Below the pieces are notes generated by a model. It was not told the origin of the DNA, searched no databases, and saw nothing but the letters and a program-made list of their open reading frames with translations. The position numbers and the translations under genes are program-made. From the IMG/VR virus record IMGVR_UViG_3300025009_000371, positions 1-23,321 of that record: a stretch of 23,321 nt of DNA; one strand, given 5' to 3'. This DNA is from a virus. Below, piece by piece: positions 1-6,677 of the stretch. Numbering within the stretch: position 1 is the first letter of the stretch; the number at the start of each line of letters is the position of its first letter.

Positions 1-718
1 GATGTCTCTGCCGGTCGGCCCAATCGCTCCCGATCAACTGCTGCCGGTATTCCTCGATCTGGTCCGCGTAGTCGTCGCCGTAGTCGTCGCCGTACCGCAG
101 GTCGTTGTCCACCAATTCGAAGAAATGGTCTTCCAGGTCTTTGCGCTTTTCTGGGAAGAGCGCCTGCAATTCGTCCAGGTCCATCCACTTCTGGTGGAAG
201 ACGTAACGACAGTTGTCCGGCTCCATCCACGGGGAACCGAAAGGATCGTAGTGCATTTCCTTCCAGTCCCGGTATCCGACCTTGATGCGTTCCTTCCGCG
301 GGTCGTGATTGAGCCCGACCGACAATACTCCAAAACCCGGTACTACCTGATTGTTGAACGCCTGGCTTACCAGCCATTCGCCGCCGTTCTGGTCGAGCAC
401 AAATTTGAGCCCTTCGCTCATAATCTGGGAAAGCTCGCCGTCCTTGTGTGTCCGGGCCTTGCAAATAATGTCCCGCTTGTTGAAAGCCTCGACGCCCAGA
501 ATCAAGTTGACCGTGGGGAAGGTCCGGTTGATCGTCACCGGAGTAATGCCGGCGGCAATGGCCTCGTTCCAATCCTTTTCGTCCCACTGAGCCTTGCCGC
601 CGTCATACATCTGATGATCGCGCCAACTCTCGGCCCGCCATTCCCGGGACACCACCCGGGCGTCATACACCCAGGCTTGGAACGTCTTGATTGTCGGTTT
701 CTTGGTGACGATTTGCAT
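1..718 (-). CDS. P22-type portal protein, 3' part missing (window edge)
   Basis: The first 239 codons of a gene that runs off the left edge. Portal proteins form the dodecameric ring at one head vertex through which DNA is packaged and ejected. The N-terminal part shows the pattern of the P22 portal family: an opening with the segment TINRTFPTVNLILGVEA (about residues 58-74), a long helical stretch, then GFGVLSVG (about 128-135), the motif MHYDPFGSPWMEPDNCRY, and an acidic tail (DDYGDDYADQIEEY). The ATG at 716-718 is 15 bases after the stop of the small upstream gene. Position downstream of the large terminase on the same strand agrees with packaging-module order. I know the P22-like family by pattern; the call rests on the N-terminal third only. 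Confidence 0.83.
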   Translation of the reverse strand, partial: MQIVTKKPTIKTFQAWVYDARVVSREWRAESWRDHQMYDGGKAQWDEKDWNEAIAAGITPVTINRTFPTVNLILGVEAFNKRDIICKARTHKDGELSQIMSEGLKFVLDQNGGEWLVSQAFNNQVVPGFGVLSVGLNHDPRKERIKVGYRDWKEMHYDPFGSPWMEPDNCRYVFHQKWMDLDELQALFPEKRKDLEDHFFELVDNDLRYGDDYGDDYADQIEEYRQQLIGSDWADRQRH

Positions 719-733
719 ATCGAGCGTCCCGGG

Positions 734-901
734 TTATTCGACCCTAATCTCTTTGCTCATGCGCCGAATCCGGCGGTTGTAGAGGTTTTTCCAGTAATGC
801 CGCGTTCGGGGCCGCCAGTTGTAAAATTGTTTCCAACTGGTCAAGGCGTCTTCTTCGCCCATGCTCTTGAGCGGGGCTTTCAGAATATTGGGCGATTGCA
901 T
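734..901 (-). CDS. Small basic hypothetical protein (55 aa)
   Basis: A 55-residue protein beginning MQSPNILKAP, rich in Trp, Tyr and Arg (WRPRTRHYWKNLYNRRIRRM) and strongly basic in its second half. The ATG at 899-901 follows a GGGAG ribosome-binding site. It overlaps the end of the upstream 88-aa gene by 22 bases in another frame and ends 15 bases before the portal start, so it is probably translated with them. Its place between terminase and portal suggests a role in head assembly or packaging, but that is inference; no family is recognised. It is too short for a confident call on coding statistics alone. Confidence 0.6.
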   Translation of the reverse strand: MQSPNILKAPLKSMGEEDALTSWKQFYNWRPRTRHYWKNLYNRRIRRMSKEIRVE

Positions 902-1146
902 TGCCACTCCCTGAACAGCCGGCCGATTTCGTGGTCAGGCAAGCCTTGCAAAACCATCAAGGTGAACTCCCTCAACTTAACGGGGATATAAGTTTCAGTC
1001 TCGATGGGGAGCGTAGGCGAAACGGTCGAAAAGATAGTGGCTTTACTGCTCAAGGGAGTTGTCACCGTAACCCGATAATACTGAGCCATAGGCTCAACAT
1101 CTTTGATCGAACCGTGGGTGCTTCCTCCGATGAACAGCCGGCGCAT
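880..1146 (-). CDS. Hypothetical phage protein (88 aa)
   Basis: An 88-residue protein starting MRRLFIGGSTHGSIKDVEPM. No catalytic motif, membrane segment or cysteine cluster is seen. The middle is rich in Thr, Ser and Val with alternating hydrophobic residues, which suggests beta structure; the last third (REFTLMVLQGLPDHEIGRLF) looks helical. The GGGGAGG ribosome-binding site overlaps the stop codon of the upstream cysteine-rich gene, which fixes the ATG at 1144-1146. It lies in the tight run of small genes between terminase and portal. A small structural or packaging accessory is possible but not shown. Confidence 0.65.
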   Translation of the reverse strand: MRRLFIGGSTHGSIKDVEPMAQYYRVTVTTPLSSKATIFSTVSPTLPIETETYIPVKLREFTLMVLQGLPDHEIGRLFREWQCNRPIF

Positions 1147-1154
1147 AGCCTCCC

Positions 1155-1547
1155 CTACTTCGTTTCGTCCAGCTTATGGTCTCCACAAAAATCGTCCGAA
1201 AAGACGACCGGATACCCGTTCATCGTCGGCGCATGGCGCCGGCATCGGCCGATCAAGTGGCCGACCTGCTGCATCGCATGGGTCCGCTTTTCCACGAACC
1301 ACATACATGTCCCGCAACGCATTCCTTTGCTGCGGTGAGCCCAGGGGTCGTCGGGGTTGTCGGCTTCCGGCGGTGCGGCCACAGCCACGCAGTTGTCGGC
1401 GCCAACCGGCACCCCGCAACCAACCCGCGGCGGGAAGGCTTCAAGATCGTGCCGCATCAACGCCAGGCGCACCTTCTCGATTTCGAGTTTCGTTTCAACC
1501 AATTCCGTTTCGGCAACCGATTGCCGTTCACTCAAAGTCTTTGCCAT
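1155..1547 (-). CDS. Cysteine-rich probable zinc-binding phage protein (130 aa)
   Basis: The N-terminal 35 residues are charged and probably form a coiled helix (LSERQSVAETELVETKLEIE). The C-terminal half carries the metal-site pattern CGTCMWF, then GRCRRHAPT, then DFCGDHK: four cysteines and two histidines spaced as in a compact zinc knuckle. The RCRRHAPT...VVFSDDFCGDHK form recurs in many phage and prophage small proteins of unknown function. The ATG at 1545-1547 follows a GAAGGGAAG ribosome-binding site. It may bind nucleic acid or protein; the actual role is unknown. The cysteine pattern makes coding very likely. Confidence 0.8.
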   Translation of the reverse strand: MAKTLSERQSVAETELVETKLEIEKVRLALMRHDLEAFPPRVGCGVPVGADNCVAVAAPPEADNPDDPWAHRSKGMRCGTCMWFVEKRTHAMQQVGHLIGRCRRHAPTMNGYPVVFSDDFCGDHKLDETK

Positions 1548-1658
1548 CTCGCACTTCCCTTCTTCGTTACATGGTTCGCATTGGACAGGATTATCGCCTC
1601 AGCCCCTCGACATTCCTGTAACTTTCCGTCAAGATGTTGGGTTTACCCCGACCGGCCC

Positions 1659-1814
1659 TCACGCCTTCAACTTCTTCGCCCGCCGATAACGGCGCCTGTC
1701 CGGATCGTCACAGATCACCTGTCCGGTCTTGTTGTTCCGCAGGTATTTCCGCTCCCCTTCGTGAGGGTCGTAACCCAGCCATTGCCGAATCTTCATCACC
1801 CTGACAGTTCCCAT
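1659..1814 (-). CDS. Small basic hypothetical protein (51 aa)
   Basis: A 51-residue basic protein beginning MGTVRVMKIRQWLGYDPHEG and ending in the Arg/Lys-rich run RRRYRRAKKLKA. The ATG (1812-1814) directly abuts the TGA stop of the upstream gene (1815-1817) and is preceded by an AGGAG site, so it is likely translationally coupled. An alternative ATG lies six codons in. The basic tail would suit nucleic-acid binding. The family is not recognised. It sits in the packaging module between the large terminase and the portal gene. Confidence 0.6.
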   Translation of the reverse strand: MGTVRVMKIRQWLGYDPHEGERKYLRNNKTGQVICDDPDRRRYRRAKKLKA

Positions 1815-2207
1815 TCAATGCACTCCTTTTCGGTTTCGATATTCCCTCTCAAACACCACGTTCTCGAGACGCCGAATCACCCCGTGCGTCGCCCTGGCCA
1901 CTTCTCCCTGGACCACATATCGTTCGGCCATCGCGCCAAGCTCCGCGAGCATTCCCTCGCACACCTCGTGAAAGGCCACCTTCGATATCTCGTGCCTGTC
2001 AAGCGGTCTGGAATCCTCCCATTGAGTCGAGAATTGCAGACTCAAAAGACGTCCTTCGACGTTGGCCCAGCAACAGGCAAGGCAGTTGTATTCCAGAAGG
2101 TCTACATGCCTGTAGCTGACCTCCCAATCGACCATGCCCCAGAAGGCCAGCCACCGGCCGGCCTCGGCCTTGAATATCTCGAAGTGCTTCTTGTGCGTCT
2201 TAATCAC
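1815..2207 (-). CDS. Hypothetical phage protein with HExxE-like motif (130 aa)
   Basis: The start chosen is GTG at 2205-2207, one base after the terminase stop, with an AAGGGGG site in front; an upstream in-frame start would run inside the terminase gene. The protein begins as a small globular domain (KAEAGRWLAFWGMVDWEVSY), holds a double cysteine (CLACCW), and has the segment ISKVAFHEVCEGML, which resembles the metal-binding helix of small phage metallopeptidase-like proteins (H-E-x-x-E rather than the classical HExxH). A second helix-rich region follows. Metallopeptidase function is a weak inference because the third ligand cannot be placed. Immediate coupling to the terminase suggests a role in packaging or head maturation. 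Confidence 0.72.
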   Translation of the reverse strand: MIKTHKKHFEIFKAEAGRWLAFWGMVDWEVSYRHVDLLEYNCLACCWANVEGRLLSLQFSTQWEDSRPLDRHEISKVAFHEVCEGMLAELGAMAERYVVQGEVARATHGVIRRLENVVFEREYRNRKGVH

Positions 2208-2208
2208 G

Positions 2209-3540
2209 TTATCGCCCCCTTCGTTTAATCCAACCCACCAGCCCGCCACGCTTCGGCCTAAATCCACTCAAGCCAGTCGTGAAACGATGCGACAAAGCCA
2301 AAGTCTGAATGGCGTCGTTGACGTGAGAAGTCCAATCGTGCACCGGTCGCGCCCTGTACACCCCGTTCACCTCGTCCCATTCCTTGCGATACTGTCTCAA
2401 GCCCTCAATGCCGCGGTCGCAATGGGGCTCTCCAAACCAGCATTTCCCAAGGAACTGTCTCACCGCCTCGATCCCGTCCTCTTTTGTCTGGGGCCGCGGC
2501 GCGATGTCGCAACTCACACCCAACTCATACAAAAAATCCTGGATGCTTTTGCCCGTCGCCAACTCGCGCTTCTTTCCGTCGTGCGGCAACGTAGTGCGGC
2601 CCATCGTCACTTGGTTGTCATCTCGAAAGTCCTTGATATAATTCACGTAATGGCGTAGGCCCTCGCCGCTGTTCTCGTAATACCTGACCAGGTGAACCTC
2701 GCGGCCAACGTCCTGCGTGAACCAAATACTCGTCGAATCGTCAATTCCCAGATCCCACCAGGTGTCTACCGGCACTCCGCTCTCGATCGGCACCGCGCAA
2801 ATCCGCCTCTGCTTCAACGCCAAGTCCATCTGCCGGGCGTAGTAAGCCCCGGCGATCGAAGCCTCGAAGCTGCAATAAAATTCCTGCTGGATCATGTCTT
2901 CCGACATCCCCGCTTGCCGCTCCGCTTCGACATCCTCCTCACTCAAGACTCCCGTGTCCCTGATCGTCTTGAGTTCGTAGAACCAATCCTCGTTCTTCTC
3001 GGCCATGCACTTGAGCGTGTAGCCGTGGTTCTTTCCTCGAGGCGTATAGTTGAAGGCGGCCCAGCCGCCGTTCTCTCTCAAAATCGGACGAATAAATTCC
3101 CAGCCGCTCGGGTTCTGCAAGGAATACTCACTGAACACGCAGCCCACCGGGTTCGTTCCAACAATTGCGTCGATATAATCCGAGCCCACGATCTGTATGA
3201 TCGAGCCATTCAAGAGCGTAATCTTCATTTCCGTCGAGTTGGTCGCCGCCCGAATCGCCTGCGGGATATGGTCCAGAAATTTGAAGCCGTCCTTCCCCAT
3301 CCCGTCCCATAAAATCTTCCGGCCCTGCTTCAACGTAGGCAGAAAATAGAAATACGACCCCACCCTGTCCGCCCAGGCCATGGTCGTCATGATGTTGATG
3401 AAGCTCTTATCCTTGCCGGCGCGGCGATGCCAGATACTCACCGCACGTTTGACCTTGTCCCGCACAATCGCGTTGTACAGCGGCACCTGATAGAATCGCG
3501 GGACGTAGTTGTAGGGGATGGTGAGGGTGGCGGGGGTCAT
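2209..3540 (-). CDS. terL: Phage terminase large subunit (packaging ATPase-nuclease)
   Basis: A 443-residue packaging motor that pumps DNA into the prohead using ATP and cuts concatemeric DNA. N-terminal ATPase: WHRRAGKDKS (about 37-46) is a Walker A variant typical of terminases, and GCVFSEYS (about 133-140) carries the Walker B acidic pair. C-terminal RNase-H-like nuclease: WWDLGIDDST (D263 region), LPHDG (D321) and HDWTSHVNDAIQTL (D409) supply the three acidic metal ligands. The length is normal for compact terminases. The ATG at 3538-3540 is 12 bases after the stop of the previous gene. The terminase-small-like gene lies upstream, but a terminator and the PP-loop gene separate the two, which is unusual. 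Confidence 0.95.
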   Translation of the reverse strand: MTPATLTIPYNYVPRFYQVPLYNAIVRDKVKRAVSIWHRRAGKDKSFINIMTTMAWADRVGSYFYFLPTLKQGRKILWDGMGKDGFKFLDHIPQAIRAATNSTEMKITLLNGSIIQIVGSDYIDAIVGTNPVGCVFSEYSLQNPSGWEFIRPILRENGGWAAFNYTPRGKNHGYTLKCMAEKNEDWFYELKTIRDTGVLSEEDVEAERQAGMSEDMIQQEFYCSFEASIAGAYYARQMDLALKQRRICAVPIESGVPVDTWWDLGIDDSTSIWFTQDVGREVHLVRYYENSGEGLRHYVNYIKDFRDDNQVTMGRTTLPHDGKKRELATGKSIQDFLYELGVSCDIAPRPQTKEDGIEAVRQFLGKCWFGEPHCDRGIEGLRQYRKEWDEVNGVYRARPVHDWTSHVNDAIQTLALSHRFTTGLSGFRPKRGGLVGWIKRRGR

Positions 3541-3552
3541 AGGGCCGTGCGC

Positions 3553-3945
3553 CTACTCCCCGTCCCAGCGGATGTGGAACGAATAGGCCAAGTTGAAGCA
3601 GTCGCCTTTCCACAGGTCGATCTCTGACTCCGGGGCAACGATGCCCTCAATGTAGTTATTGGGGAACTGCCTGCGGTCCGGGTAAAATCGCACCCACTGG
3701 ACGAGGCCCTTACGGTCGGCTATGCCGGAAAACAAAACCTTACCGTCTGTCCGGATATCCGTGACCGGCAGCACGGCCAGGGGCTTGCGGGAAACCTTTC
3801 GGTTGACGTCACACGGCGGCAGGCCGTCAAAGAGGTGCGCCTCGCCGTTGCGAAACCGGTAAGCGAAACTCGGCTCTTCCATGTGGCGATGGAAGGGTTC
3901 GGCGTTCATAAGGCCCGACGAAAATTTGTAGAGCGAGAACTTCAT
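3553..3945 (-). CDS. Hypothetical protein upstream of terminase (130 aa)
   Basis: A 130-residue protein starting MKFSLYKFSSGLMNAEPFHR. It is rich in aromatic residues and charged pairs, with a beta-like centre (LAVLPVTDIRTDGKVLFSGI) and a C-terminal segment with two tryptophans (IDLWKGDCFNLAYSFHIRWDGE). No known motif, signal peptide or membrane segment is seen. An AAAGGA site precedes the ATG. It lies between the PP-loop gene (20 bases upstream) and the large terminase (12 bases downstream), so it is in the same transcript. Function unknown. Confidence 0.72.
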   Translation of the reverse strand: MKFSLYKFSSGLMNAEPFHRHMEEPSFAYRFRNGEAHLFDGLPPCDVNRKVSRKPLAVLPVTDIRTDGKVLFSGIADRKGLVQWVRFYPDRRQFPNNYIEGIVAPESEIDLWKGDCFNLAYSFHIRWDGE

Positions 3946-3965
3946 GGTCGGAAATCCTTTCCGGG

Positions 3966-4754
3966 CTACAGCCCCACCTGTTCGAACAACGGCAACACGT
4001 CCGGCTGACGATCCCCGGCAAAACCGTGATACCAGTTGTCGATAAGCTCTTCGGGCGTCTGGTCGAATCCCTTGGCGGCAACACGGCTAACCCACAGCTT
4101 GGTCATGGCTTTTTCGAAAGCCCGATATTGTTTCGGCCAGCGTTCGCGGTGACGGTCCACGTCTCGAGTATTTTCACGGCAGATGAGCGGACAAATTACG
4201 CAACCGATACGGTCGAAGCCTTGGTCGTAAAGTTCACAGTAGGGCAGGCCGCGGCGCTCGATGTAGTCCCATATCTCCCAACTCAACCAGTGAAAAATAG
4301 GCTTGTAGATGAACTGCTTAACCGGATGCTTGGTCATCTCGATGCGCTTACGTTTGGCCCGCGCCGCACTCTCTTCCGCACGAACGCCGACAAGACGGTG
4401 ACGGGGAAGGTGTTTCGTCGGATCCTTTTTGAGCTTGTCGCAGCACCAGCGCACCCAGCGCGTCGGGTAGCCTTTGTCCTGGATATAGGCGAAGAACGAT
4501 TTTTTTGGATGGCACCATAAAACGTCCGGATAATATTTCCTAATGAAACGGCAGACCTCCGGCGGGTCAATGCCCGTGGCGCTGTAAGTCGCAAGATGCG
4601 GAACGCCGGCGCGGCGGACGAGGTCAAGAAGAACGATGCTGTCCTTGCCGCCGCTAAAGCCGACTACCCAGCCGTCCGGCGGGCAAAACTCTTGAATGAA
4701 AGAGATAGCCTCCTCTTCAACGGTTTGGTTATTTAGTAAGCCGATGCGAATCAT
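3966..4754 (-). CDS. PP-loop ATPase, phage PAPS-reductase-like protein
   Basis: A 262-residue member of the adenine-nucleotide alpha-hydrolase superfamily. The PP-loop SGGKDS is at residues 34-39. WCCDKLKKDP (C104, C105) and GCVICPLIC (C185, C188, C192) are the conserved cysteines seen in PAPS-reductase-like and DndC-like proteins, where they can hold an iron-sulfur cluster. True PAPS reductases reduce activated sulfate; phage members often have unknown substrates, and sulfur insertion into DNA or RNA is another option. The start ATG (4752-4754) follows TGAGGAAC; an open frame continues upstream through a T-tract (coding FFFF) but has no ribosome-binding site. An intrinsic terminator sits just upstream. 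Confidence 0.85.
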   Translation of the reverse strand: MIRIGLLNNQTVEEEAISFIQEFCPPDGWVVGFSGGKDSIVLLDLVRRAGVPHLATYSATGIDPPEVCRFIRKYYPDVLWCHPKKSFFAYIQDKGYPTRWVRWCCDKLKKDPTKHLPRHRLVGVRAEESAARAKRKRIEMTKHPVKQFIYKPIFHWLSWEIWDYIERRGLPYCELYDQGFDRIGCVICPLICRENTRDVDRHRERWPKQYRAFEKAMTKLWVSRVAAKGFDQTPEELIDNWYHGFAGDRQPDVLPLFEQVGL

Positions 4755-4766
4755 TTGTTCCTCAGT

Positions 4767-4796
4767 AAAAAAAAAAAAATCAGCAGGTTCCCCTGC
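4767..4796 (-). terminator. Intrinsic terminator with T13 tract, directly before the PP-loop gene
   Basis: Read on the minus strand: a 5-bp stem GCAGG/CCTGC closed by a GGAA loop (4783-4796), three bases, then 13 consecutive T (plus strand A13 at 4767-4779). This is the layout of a rho-independent terminator. It ends 12 bases before the ATG of the PP-loop gene, so it would stop transcripts coming from the terminase-small-like gene unless antitermination occurs. The stem is short; the T tract is very strong. Confidence 0.55.
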
Positions 4797-5107
4797 GTAT
4801 ACCCATAGAGACACCTATGGTCCCCTATGCGCCCCTACCGTCTTGTGTGCACCCCACCGGGGGCGGGGGGGGGTGGGCGTAGAGAAAGACCGGGGGGGGT
4901 CTTCTTCTCCACCGAACCCAGGTCCGCGACCGGGCCGGCCGACCGCACCGGCCGAGAGATCGGCGCACCGACCAGGCAGGCGGGCCAGTCAATAGCCTGG
5001 ACATGGCGAGCAAGGTCGGCATGATGAAGATGAATACATGAATCGAGAATATACGTATCATATCCACCACTTACGCCATAATCGGCTATTAGTTTACATA
5101 ATACATG
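4797..5107. other. Gene-free GC-rich segment with long G/C homopolymers and inverted repeats
   Basis: No credible gene. An open minus-strand frame (4825-5070) turns into Arg/Pro-rich low-complexity text and lacks a good ribosome-binding site. The stretch holds an inverted repeat CCATAG/CTATGG (4803-4808, 4815-4820), four G runs on the plus strand of 5, 9, 3 and 8 bases (4859-4899), and a 6-bp inverted repeat AAGACC/GGTCTT around the last run. It separates the terminase-small-like gene from the rest of the packaging module. Confidence 0.6.
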
Positions 5108-5641
5108 TTATCGGACAGGCTCCGGTAACTGGTTGTTATCACTGGGCTTATCTGTCACTTGCACATTAATTGGTGTAGGATTGACCACGATTTGACCGGT
5201 TTCCGAGGGCTGGAATCCCATAACGGCCGTGATGGTGATGGGGCCGAGTTGAGGGGTTTGGTTCGGTTGCGTATCTCCGAAGATGAGAGGTAAGACCTTG
5301 CTCATTCGCCAACGGATCGAGTCCAGCATGACACGGGCCGCTTGGCTATCTATCAACCGCTTTTCGAGGCTATTCTCCACCTGGATGAGCTTTTCCAGGC
5401 AGGACCAGGCCGATTGTTCCCGCGCGTATCGGTGGCGCTCCTGGAGATTATCGTTATTGCTGCGTATCCATGACCAGACCGTCGAGATCGCCGGCATATC
5501 GTCCGCCTCACAGGCTTTGACGAGACTTTCGCCGCTGGCGATGATTTCACAAATCTTTTCGCCTATTTCGGGGGTATAGAGGATCGGCCTTGCAGGCTTG
5601 GTAGGTGCGGGCTTGTCTTTAGTCTCACGCATAGGCGCCAT
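5108..5641 (-). CDS. Terminase small subunit-like DNA-recognition protein (177 aa)
   Basis: Small terminase subunits bind the packaging site and load the large subunit. Residues about 24-60 (PEIGEKICEIIASGESLVKA, then MPAISTVWSWI) match the helix-turn-helix region of phage small terminases, in which a repeated 'I..GESL..C..DDMP..STV..W' pattern is common. A helical region follows (LIDSQAARVMLDSIRWRMSKVLP), typical of the oligomerisation core. The C-terminal third is Pro/Thr/Val-rich and probably disordered. The first ATG (5639-5641) has a weak ribosome-binding site and a second ATG is three codons in. Only gene-free sequence lies upstream, so this is the first gene of the minus-strand packaging block. 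Confidence 0.72.
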   Translation of the reverse strand: MAPMRETKDKPAPTKPARPILYTPEIGEKICEIIASGESLVKACEADDMPAISTVWSWIRSNNDNLQERHRYAREQSAWSCLEKLIQVENSLEKRLIDSQAARVMLDSIRWRMSKVLPLIFGDTQPNQTPQLGPITITAVMGFQPSETGQIVVNPTPINVQVTDKPSDNNQLPEPVR

Positions 5642-5796
5642 GTTATGACCGCCGCTTGCCCGTAGCCTACAATTGAGGTAATTTATACGTAATTGAGCAT
5701 CACGCTATTTGACCGGCCGATATTTTTTTCTTTAATAGTTTTCAGCAACTTACATGGTATTTTAGGCTTCACCACAAATTATTTGTATTTCTTTGC

Positions 5797-5825
5797 TTGA
5801 CAAAGTTTTTCATTGGGTTTATCCT
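5797..5825 (+). promoter_or_regulatory. Candidate sigma70-type promoter
   Basis: A perfect -35 box TTGACA (5797-5802), a 17-base spacer and a TATCCT -10 box (5820-5825, four of six matches). It points toward the plus-strand operon; the first gene starts 330 bases downstream, so the transcript would have a long untranslated leader. Seen in sequence; activity is inferred. Confidence 0.4.
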
Positions 5826-6087
5826 TGAATCAGATGGTGCTCATTGACATAGGCCAGACGGGCCACAGGGGAAGCGGGGACAGAGGGCGCAGACAAATTC
5901 ACCTCCCGAATAGCCTCAACGCTGCAATCCAAGCGGGAAATCAGGATAGACACCGTGGGCTGAAATGTCGGCGCACGCAAGGACGGTTAGGGCGGGCCTC
6001 CCAAAGACAGGGCAACAAGTTAGGTCGTCTCCACCGGACCACAACCGACAGTCAATAGCTGGCGGCGGTCTGGGCCGCTCCAACAAA

Positions 6088-6108
6088 GACAGACCTTCCC
6101 GGTCTGTC
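6088..6108. other. 8-bp perfect hairpin GACAGACC/GGTCTGTC
   Basis: Arms 6088-6095 and 6101-6108 with a 5-base loop. On the minus strand it is followed by TTTGTT, so it could act as a weak terminator of leftward transcripts; on the plus strand it would lie in the leader of the 99-aa gene about 50 bases before its start. Confidence 0.4.
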
Positions 6109-6156
6109 CAAGCCGGTCAATCAAGGCCGGTTTAGATTTGCCGGGAAAGGGAGAAG

Positions 6157-6456
6157 ATGGAAATTCATAGGACGCATGTCCGAATCACAACACAAAGACC
6201 AAGCGGCCGGATTTACAGGATTAGCCGGCGGGTTTACCGCCTTGGCTTGGATAGAGTGGGTGTAGACAGCCTGTCCGTCAACGGCCAACGGAAACAGGCG
6301 GTTGAACAGATCGACCGATACGGGGTTGAAGAATTCTGGACGGACTACAGGGATTACCTGGCCGAACTGTATGCGATCAAGCACGAAAGGTTTACGGACA
6401 AATGGTTTTCCGACGCAGTGATTAGCTACCACAGAATCAAGGCTGCGCAGAAATAA
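6157..6456 (+). CDS. Hypothetical protein, first gene of the plus-strand operon (99 aa)
   Basis: A 99-residue basic, aromatic-rich protein starting MEIHRTHVRITTQ. The ATG follows a good AAGGGAGAAG site. The first half is Arg-rich (SGRIYRISRRVYRLGLDR); the second is helical and acidic/aromatic (QAVEQIDRYGVEEFWTDYRD, then YLAELYAIKH). No known motif. It is preceded by a long gene-free stretch and followed by a structured leader before the AAA+ gene. A small DNA-binding or regulatory role is possible given the basic N-terminus, but not shown. Confidence 0.7.
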   Translation: MEIHRTHVRITTQRPSGRIYRISRRVYRLGLDRVGVDSLSVNGQRKQAVEQIDRYGVEEFWTDYRDYLAELYAIKHERFTDKWFSDAVISYHRIKAAQK

Positions 6457-6494
6457 TTTTCCCCCACAAGCAACCTGCCTCATATCCTCAGATC

Positions 6495-6534
6495 AGGCGC
6501 CGAGTTGCGACCATATTTTAGTGACCCGGCGCCT
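6495..6534 (+). other. Inverted repeat AGGCGCCG/CGGCGCCT in intergenic leader
   Basis: Perfect 8-bp arms at 6495-6502 and 6527-6534 with a 24-base spacer, 40 bases after the stop of the 99-aa gene. There is no T tract, so a classical terminator is unlikely. It may be an RNA structure in the leader of the AAA+ gene or a protein-binding dyad. Confidence 0.4.
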
Positions 6535-6597
6535 CCCCTGACGGTATGACGAAAGACGGATTGCATCGGTTAGCGTTACATCCCGTGGGAACGAAAA

Positions 6598-6630
6598 GGC
6601 CCGCTCCCTCCGGCAAGAGGGAAACGGGCC
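6598..6630 (+). other. Two-tier hairpin in the leader of the AAA+ ATPase gene
   Basis: Outer arms GGCCCG (6598-6603) and CGGGCC (6625-6630); inner arms CCCTC (6606-6610) and GAGGG (6617-6621). The structure ends 47 bases before the AAA+ start codon. Read on the minus strand it is followed by TTTTCG, so it could also stop leftward transcripts. Confidence 0.4.
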
Positions 6631-6677
6631 GAGACGCTCCCCCCATCTTCAACCACGAAAAGAAAGGAGCTAATATT

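Larger units (their letters stand above)
5642..6156. other. Divergent gene-free region between packaging block and plus-strand operon
   Basis: About 515 bases with no supported gene. The left part (5660-5830) is AT-rich, as expected for divergent promoters; it has two AATTGAG copies exactly 20 bases apart (5671 and 5691) and a candidate plus-strand promoter. The right part (5830-6156) is GC-rich and lacks open frames with proper starts: an 81-codon TTG frame at 5813-6058 has no ribosome-binding site and an Arg/Gly/Gln-rich text. A strong hairpin is at 6088-6108. It could be a long 5' leader, an untranslated RNA or a remnant of a lost gene. Confidence 0.6.

Noticed and set aside
2-991. Long plus-strand open frame (329 codons) over the portal region
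   Set aside because: It is the antisense of the portal start and two small genes, has no ribosome-binding site and gives a Val/Pro/Leu-rich text with no family pattern, whereas the minus strand yields a clear portal N-terminus.
1176-2228. Plus-strand open frame of 350 codons
   Set aside because: Antisense to the cysteine-rich, 51-aa and HExxE-motif genes, all of which have good starts on the minus strand. Typical shadow of GC-rich coding sequence.
4825-5070. Minus-strand 81-codon frame with a hydrophobic start (MIRIFSIHVFIFIM...)
   Set aside because: No convincing ribosome-binding site; after 25 residues it becomes Arg/Pro homopolymer text driven by the C/G runs. Kept as gene-free.
5813-6058. 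Plus-strand 81-codon frame after the candidate promoter
   Set aside because: TTG start without Shine-Dalgarno, and an Arg/Gly/Gln-rich sequence without any fold pattern.
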